DNA of 64,000 bases, taken from the NCBI RefSeq assembly GCF_028453695.1, contig NC_135781.1, positions 17,359,640 through 17,423,639 on the forward strand, given 5' to 3'. Shown in pieces: positions 62,042 through 64,000 of this stretch (its first letter is position 1; every line of letters begins with the position of its first letter). The position numbers were made by a program, and so were the translations under genes. The notes beneath the pieces were generated by a model, which was given only the letters and a program-made list of their open reading frames with translations, searched no databases and was not told the DNA's origin. The stretch is from Augochlora pura (lineage: Eukaryota; Arthropoda; Insecta; Hymenoptera; Halictidae).

Positions 62042-63239
62042 ATGTTCGTAAGAGACCCTTGTGGCATTGTATGCATTATAGTCACGTACATTGCTGTCTT
62101 TTATGCAGATTACGTCGTTGTACGTTGGGTTATTTTGCATAGTTTTCAAGACAGGTAAGCATTTATAATCTATACTTTTACCTATAATATATATTCATGT
62201 TTATCAATAATAATATTTTAACTATTATACAAACTTGGATATTCTATTTTTTTTTATTTTAAATGTAATATATACATCTGAAGTACTTTTGAAAATATAT
62301 ACAGGGTGTCCCGGAAATCGTAGTACAACTGGGCAAGGGGTGATTCTACATCAAAAAAGAAGAAAATATTTCGGTACAACATTTTTTCATCCGGAGCTCC
62401 GTTTTCGTGATAATCGACTTCAAAGTTCGTTCAACTTGTAAACCATCTAATAAAATTTGCTTGTCATGTATTTCACTGCTCTGCTTGTCTCTGTCCGGAA
62501 TAGTGTTTACAAACAGTGATAATTGTGCAGTTGAAACAATACAAAGTGTGTCTACTGATTACTTATTTTTTATTCTTTTTTACTACTACTATTACAATAC
62601 TACAATAATTGTTGAAAATGTCCTCCTTGCTGCTGCATACATGAGTTTGCTCGATAAATTAATGACATCTGGACAGATTGTAAGTTGTTATCGCTTTTTA
62701 ATTTTTCGAATGCCTCATTAATCTTGTTTGTGATTATCACATAAACGGAGCTCCGGATGAAAAAATGTTATACCAAAATATTTTCTTCTTTTTTGATGTA
62801 GAATCACCCCTGGCCTGGTTGTACTAGGATTTCCAGGACACCTTGTATAATCATTTTTTTCTTATACTCTCAAAATGCTTATGAATAAAATCAAAAGAAA
62901 TATTTATAACTGTGTGCAATAATTTGTAATTAACATTTTTTTACACATTGTGTACAGTTTGTGGGGTCCCTTTCATGTAGTGGCTTTCAACACTGTTGTA
63001 TTATTATTGATAATGTCACATTTGAAGGCAGTCTGCAGTGATCCGGGTGTTGTACCACTACCACAAAGTCGTATGGACTTTTCTGACATTCATACAGATA
63101 ATTCAGAGACAAATATTGAATGTGATGAAAGAGATAATTGGACTGTGTGTACTAGGTGTGAAACTTATAGACCTCCCAAAGCCCATCATTGTAGAATTTG
63201 TAAACGATGTGTTAGAAGATGGGATCATCATTGTCCCTG
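62042..63239 (+). CDS. DHHC palmitoyltransferase (ZDHHC3/7-like), 5' part
   Basis: Membrane S-acyltransferase that attaches palmitate to cysteines. Exon 1 is 62,042-62,154 and exon 2 is 62,958-63,239, in phase; the gene runs off the right edge. An in-frame TAA lies 9 nt upstream of the ATG, so the start is firm. The start FVRDPCGIVCIIVTY resembles ZDHHC3/7. Hydrophobic segments at about 8-33 and 42-60 fit two membrane spans. The cysteine-rich domain follows: VCTRCETYRPPKAHHCRIC, then RRWDHHCPW with the catalytic DHHC intact and split at the W codon by the donor at 63,240. Intron 1 carries a TIR element and intron 2 a mariner. ZDHHC21 or another subfamily is less likely. Confidence 0.88.
62302..62845. 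mobile_element. 544-bp TIR element in the DHHC intron
   Basis: Begins CAGGGTGTCCCGGAAATC and ends with the near-complement GATTTCCAGGACACCTTG, with TA on both flanks. The inverted repeats run for about 115 bp with few mismatches, including the identical inner stretch around TCATCCGGAGCTCCGTTT. The middle about 310 bp has no recognisable protein. Non-autonomous DNA element, family uncertain. Confidence 0.75.
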
Positions 63240-63293
63240 GTATGCCATAAATTATATTTACTAATTTATGAATGTTATACATATTAATATGTA

Positions 63294-64000
63294 TTGGGAG
63301 TACAAATTAGTTCGGTCCGCTTTTTTGTGGTGGAAAATGCATTTATTTCGAGAACAAAATGAATTAACAGATTAATCAAAGTATTGTCCATCGCTGTTTG
63401 CTACTTTTCCCCACCTCTCAGGCAATTTTCGAATTCCATCTCAAAAAAATATCTCGTCTTTTGAGGCGATCCAAGTTACAAGCCAATTTTCGACTTCTGC
63501 GAAAGAAGTGAATCTGTGACCTGCCAAATCGTGCAGCATCGGCCGGAACAACCAGTAATCAGGAGGAACAATGTCGGGCGAGTACGGCGGGTGCGGTAAA
63601 ATATCCCATTTGAGCGTTTCCAAATCATTTTTCACAACTTTTGCGACACGAGGCCGAGCGTTATCATGGAGAAGAATGACTTTGTCATGTCTTGTGAATC
63701 ATTCCCATGGATTTCAATCGTACGGAAACTGCTTGTTGAGTAACTCCCAATGGTGCTGCAAGCTCCTCTTGAGTTTCACTCGGATTTTCATCGAGTAATG
63801 CCTCTAATTGTTTGTCTTAAAATTTGTTTGGCTGCCCAGAGCGAGGCTTGTCTTTAACGCTAAAATCACCATTCTTAAAGCGTCGAAACCATTCTCTACA
63901 TGATTTATCGGTTCGAGCATTGTCACCATAGACTTGAACAAGCATTCGATGTGCTTCAGCTACACTTTTCTTCCAATTAAAGCAGAAAACTAAAATCTCC
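63294..64000 (-). pseudogene. Mariner transposase relic, cut by the window edge
   Basis: The minus strand from 64,000 downward encodes the mariner N-terminal DNA-binding part (WKKSVAEAHRMLVQVYGDN, REWFRRFKNGDFSVKDKPRS) with an in-frame stop at about 63,817. At about 63,695 there is a large internal deletion with a frameshift, joining SMGMIHK to the catalytic C-terminal half (DKVILLHDNARP, then PPYSPDIVPPDYWLF with the third Asp of the triad). The end TTGGGAGTACAAATTAGTTCGG is next to a TA at 63,292. It lies in DHHC intron 2. Confidence 0.82.

Noticed and set aside
1..64000. CRISPR arrays, tRNA or rRNA genes
   Set aside because: No regularly spaced identical repeats and no recognisable tRNA or rRNA segments; the window is eukaryotic.

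Overview
This window is eukaryotic and comes from an AT-rich insect genome. The evidence is short GT-AG introns, AATAAA sites, a rhinoceros (rno) gene and many degenerate DNA transposons. The protein sequences look hymenopteran to me (ant or bee), but that is inference from memory, not a search. Seven protein-coding loci can be read exon by exon with consistent phases: Abl tyrosine kinase (+), the mRNA-export cofactor Nxt1 (-), the chromatin/PHD protein rhinoceros (+), COP9 signalosome subunit 9 in two tandem copies (+), the E2F partner Dp (-), Mo25/CAB39 (+), and the 5' end of a DHHC palmitoyltransferase (+, running off the right edge).

Layout. 1-5.6 kb is repeat-rich: an LTR-like end, AT-rich DNA, and a damaged copy of a large terminal-inverted-repeat element that itself carries a GC-rich insertion. 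5.64-13.2 kb is Abl with 16 coding exons, preceded by a leader rich in upstream AUGs. Nxt1 (16.2-16.9 kb) converges on Abl. 17-21 kb is intergenic with one inverted-repeat element. The rno promoter, leader and gene span about 21.0-33.2 kb, and its last exon alone is 7.1 kb. 33.2-38.6 kb is 3' UTR plus intergenic DNA.

38,577-49,178 is a tandem duplication. Each copy holds one COPS9 gene and the 3' end of Dp. Copy 1 (3.93 kb) ends in a dead fragment of the Dp last exon. Copy 2 (6.67 kb) leads into the intact Dp gene and was later hit by three transposable elements: a 365-bp TTAA-target element, a 2.08-kb internally deleted LTR retrotransposon, and a 1.14-kb mariner. Copy 1 preserves all three empty sites. 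The two COPS9 copies differ by three amino acids, yet about 1.05 kb downstream appears identical, which suggests gene conversion.

Dp (49.1-52.1 kb) is followed by a complete 4.37-kb element with roughly 1-kb inverted repeats (52,671-57,044), then Mo25 (58.5-61.1 kb) and the DHHC gene (62.0 kb onward). A TIR element lies in the DHHC intron 1 and a degenerate mariner lies at the right edge.

Functional links. The host genes are unrelated housekeeping or signalling genes rather than an operon-like system. Abl and Mo25 are signalling proteins, rno is nuclear, Dp is a cell-cycle transcription factor, COPS9 belongs to the cullin-deneddylating signalosome and Nxt1 to mRNA export. I see no CRISPR array, tRNA or rRNA. 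The most unusual part is the COPS9/Dp duplication and its layered history.
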